DNA of 8,227 nucleotides from Alphaproteobacteria bacterium (GTDB taxonomy: Bacteria; Pseudomonadota; Alphaproteobacteria; Micavibrionales; CSBR16-224). How positions within the stretch are numbered: the stretch's first letter is position 1; each line of letters opens with the position of its first letter. A program made the translations under genes and the position numbers. The notes below the pieces were generated by a model. It did not search any database and had not been told where the DNA came from. It saw nothing but the letters and a program-made list of their open reading frames with translations. The DNA lies in the NCBI GenBank assembly GCA_006226225.1, contig SBHI01000027.1, positions 1-8,227 on the forward strand, written 5' to 3'. Positions 7,341 to 8,227 of this stretch are shown piece by piece.

Positions 7341-7676
7341 ATGGGCGACAAGCAAGACGGCTCCGGCCGTCCCGGCCACCGGGAAGAATCGGGTGTATTG
7401 ACACGCGTCAAACCCAAATTGCAAAAACCGTCGATGTATAAGGTGCTGCTGCTGAATGATGATTACACGCCGATGGATTTTGTCGTCATGGTTCTGGAGA
7501 GGTTCTTTGGCAAGGATGAAAACGAAGCGGTCGAAATTATGATGACCGTTCACCGCAAAGGCGTCGGATTATGCGGCGTTTACACTTATGAAGTTGCGGA
7601 AACCAAGGTCGGACAAGTGATGGGCTTTGCCAAAAAGCACGAGCATCCGCTACAATGCACGATGGAAAAGGACTAA
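7341..7676 (+). CDS. clpS: ClpS, N-degron adaptor of the ClpAP protease
   Basis: ClpS binds proteins with a destabilising N-terminal residue (N-end rule) and hands them to the ClpA unfoldase for degradation by ClpP in the cytoplasm. The 111-residue product has a flexible N-terminal arm (about 1-30) and a complete ClpS core. The degron pocket is intact: N39-D40-D41 in LLNDDYTPM, M45, and H71 in the VHRKGVG helix. The family stretches GVYTYEVAETKV (79-90) and the ending HPLQCTMEKD are also present. The start is uncertain. The ATG at 7341 (MGDKQDG) best matches the length and beginning of alphaproteobacterial relatives. An ATG at 7317 would add eight residues, and neither has a recognisable Shine-Dalgarno. 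The gene is the first of an operon, 20 bp ahead of clpA, its functional partner. Confidence 0.93.
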   Translation: MGDKQDGSGRPGHREESGVLTRVKPKLQKPSMYKVLLLNDDYTPMDFVVMVLERFFGKDENEAVEIMMTVHRKGVGLCGVYTYEVAETKVGQVMGFAKKHEHPLQCTMEKD

Positions 7677-7696
7677 GGGGAAAAGGACAAAACACC

Positions 7697-8227
7697 ATGT
7701 TATCAGCACATCTGGAACAGACATTGCACCGCGCTTTGAACCATGCAGGCTCCCGCCGTCATGAGCTGGTCACGCTGGAACATCTGCTGCTGGCTCTGAC
7801 GGAAGACCCTGATGCCATCGCCGTCTTGCGTGCCTGCGGTGTTGATGTTCCCGGCCTTGCCGAAGATGTGACATCCTATCTGGATGAGGATTTATCGACA
7901 CTGGTGCGCACCGACCAGCAAGAAGCCCGCCCGACCAACAGTTTCCAGCGCGTCTTGCAACGCGCCGCCATACATGTGCAGTCAGCGGGGCGCGAGGAAG
8001 TCACGGGCGCAAATGTGCTGGTCGCACTGTTCTCCGAACAGGACAGCCATGCCGTTTATTTTCTGGCCGCGCGCGAAATGACGCGTTTTGATGCCATCAA
8101 TTATATCTCGCACGGCATTGCAAAAGTGCCCGGCTATGGCGAAGACCGCCCCGTTCTGGGCACAGATGCCGAGGCGGAAGAAGATGCCGAGGTCAAAAAA
8201 GGACGCGAGGCACTGAGCGCCTATTGC
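7697..8227 (+). CDS. clpA: ClpA, ATP-dependent Clp protease unfoldase subunit (5' part only)
   Basis: ClpA is the AAA+ unfoldase that pairs with ClpP and receives substrates from ClpS. Only the first 177 residues are present; the frame is open at the right edge. The visible part is the Clp N-domain with its two related helical repeats: LEQTLHRAL with HELVTLEHLLLALTEDP at about 4-39, and FQRVLQRAA with GANVLVALFSEQ at about 83-115. An acidic linker follows (about 145-167), and then ALSAYC, which begins the segment leading into the first AAA+ module in this family. The Walker motifs lie beyond the window. The start ATG is preceded by AAAGGA (7682-7687) with nine bases between, and lies 20 bp after the clpS stop, so the two genes are probably co-transcribed. 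The N-domain is where ClpS docks, which fits the gene order. Confidence 0.95.
   Translation, partial: MLSAHLEQTLHRALNHAGSRRHELVTLEHLLLALTEDPDAIAVLRACGVDVPGLAEDVTSYLDEDLSTLVRTDQQEARPTNSFQRVLQRAAIHVQSAGREEVTGANVLVALFSEQDSHAVYFLAAREMTRFDAINYISHGIAKVPGYGEDRPVLGTDAEAEEDAEVKKGREALSAYC

Overview
The window looks like core chromosome of an alphaproteobacterium. A large (about 1,600-residue) NAD-dependent glutamate dehydrogenase, a dimeric eukaryote-type NADP-isocitrate dehydrogenase and a clpS-clpA pair with an alphaproteobacterial-style ClpS together suggest this, with moderate GC by eye. A deeper placement (for example a Micavibrio-like or other uncultured lineage) cannot be decided from the sequence alone. 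I saw no phage genes, insertion sequences, CRISPR arrays, tRNA or rRNA genes.

Layout. Positions 1-134 hold the basic C-terminal end of an unidentified plus-strand gene. A clear sigma70-type promoter (165-192) then drives icd (243-1472, plus). icd ends at a strong 12-bp hairpin terminator (1498-1529). The very large glutamate dehydrogenase gene comes in from the opposite strand and ends just beyond it (1548-6368, minus). A 122-bp spacer separates the gdh start from a minus-strand gene for a small exported protein with a netrin/TIMP-like (NTR) pattern (6491-7132). A divergent promoter region (7133-7340) leads to clpS (7341-7676, plus), followed 20 bp later by the 5' end of clpA, which runs off the right edge.

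How the genes work together. icd and gdh are convergent and both produce 2-oxoglutarate: icd from isocitrate with NADPH, gdh from glutamate with NADH and release of ammonium. They therefore sit at the same carbon/nitrogen junction, although they are separate transcription units. clpS and clpA form the usual N-degron adaptor/unfoldase operon. The NTR-like gene has no obvious partner here.

The region is mostly ordinary housekeeping sequence, and I found no convincing undescribed multi-gene system. The least explained item is the exported NTR-like protein: a plausible signal peptidase site lies directly before a Cys-x-Cys pair, as in animal TIMPs. The most useful annotation correction is the gdh start: an ideal Shine-Dalgarno lies inside the longest open frame and points to the ATG at 6368.
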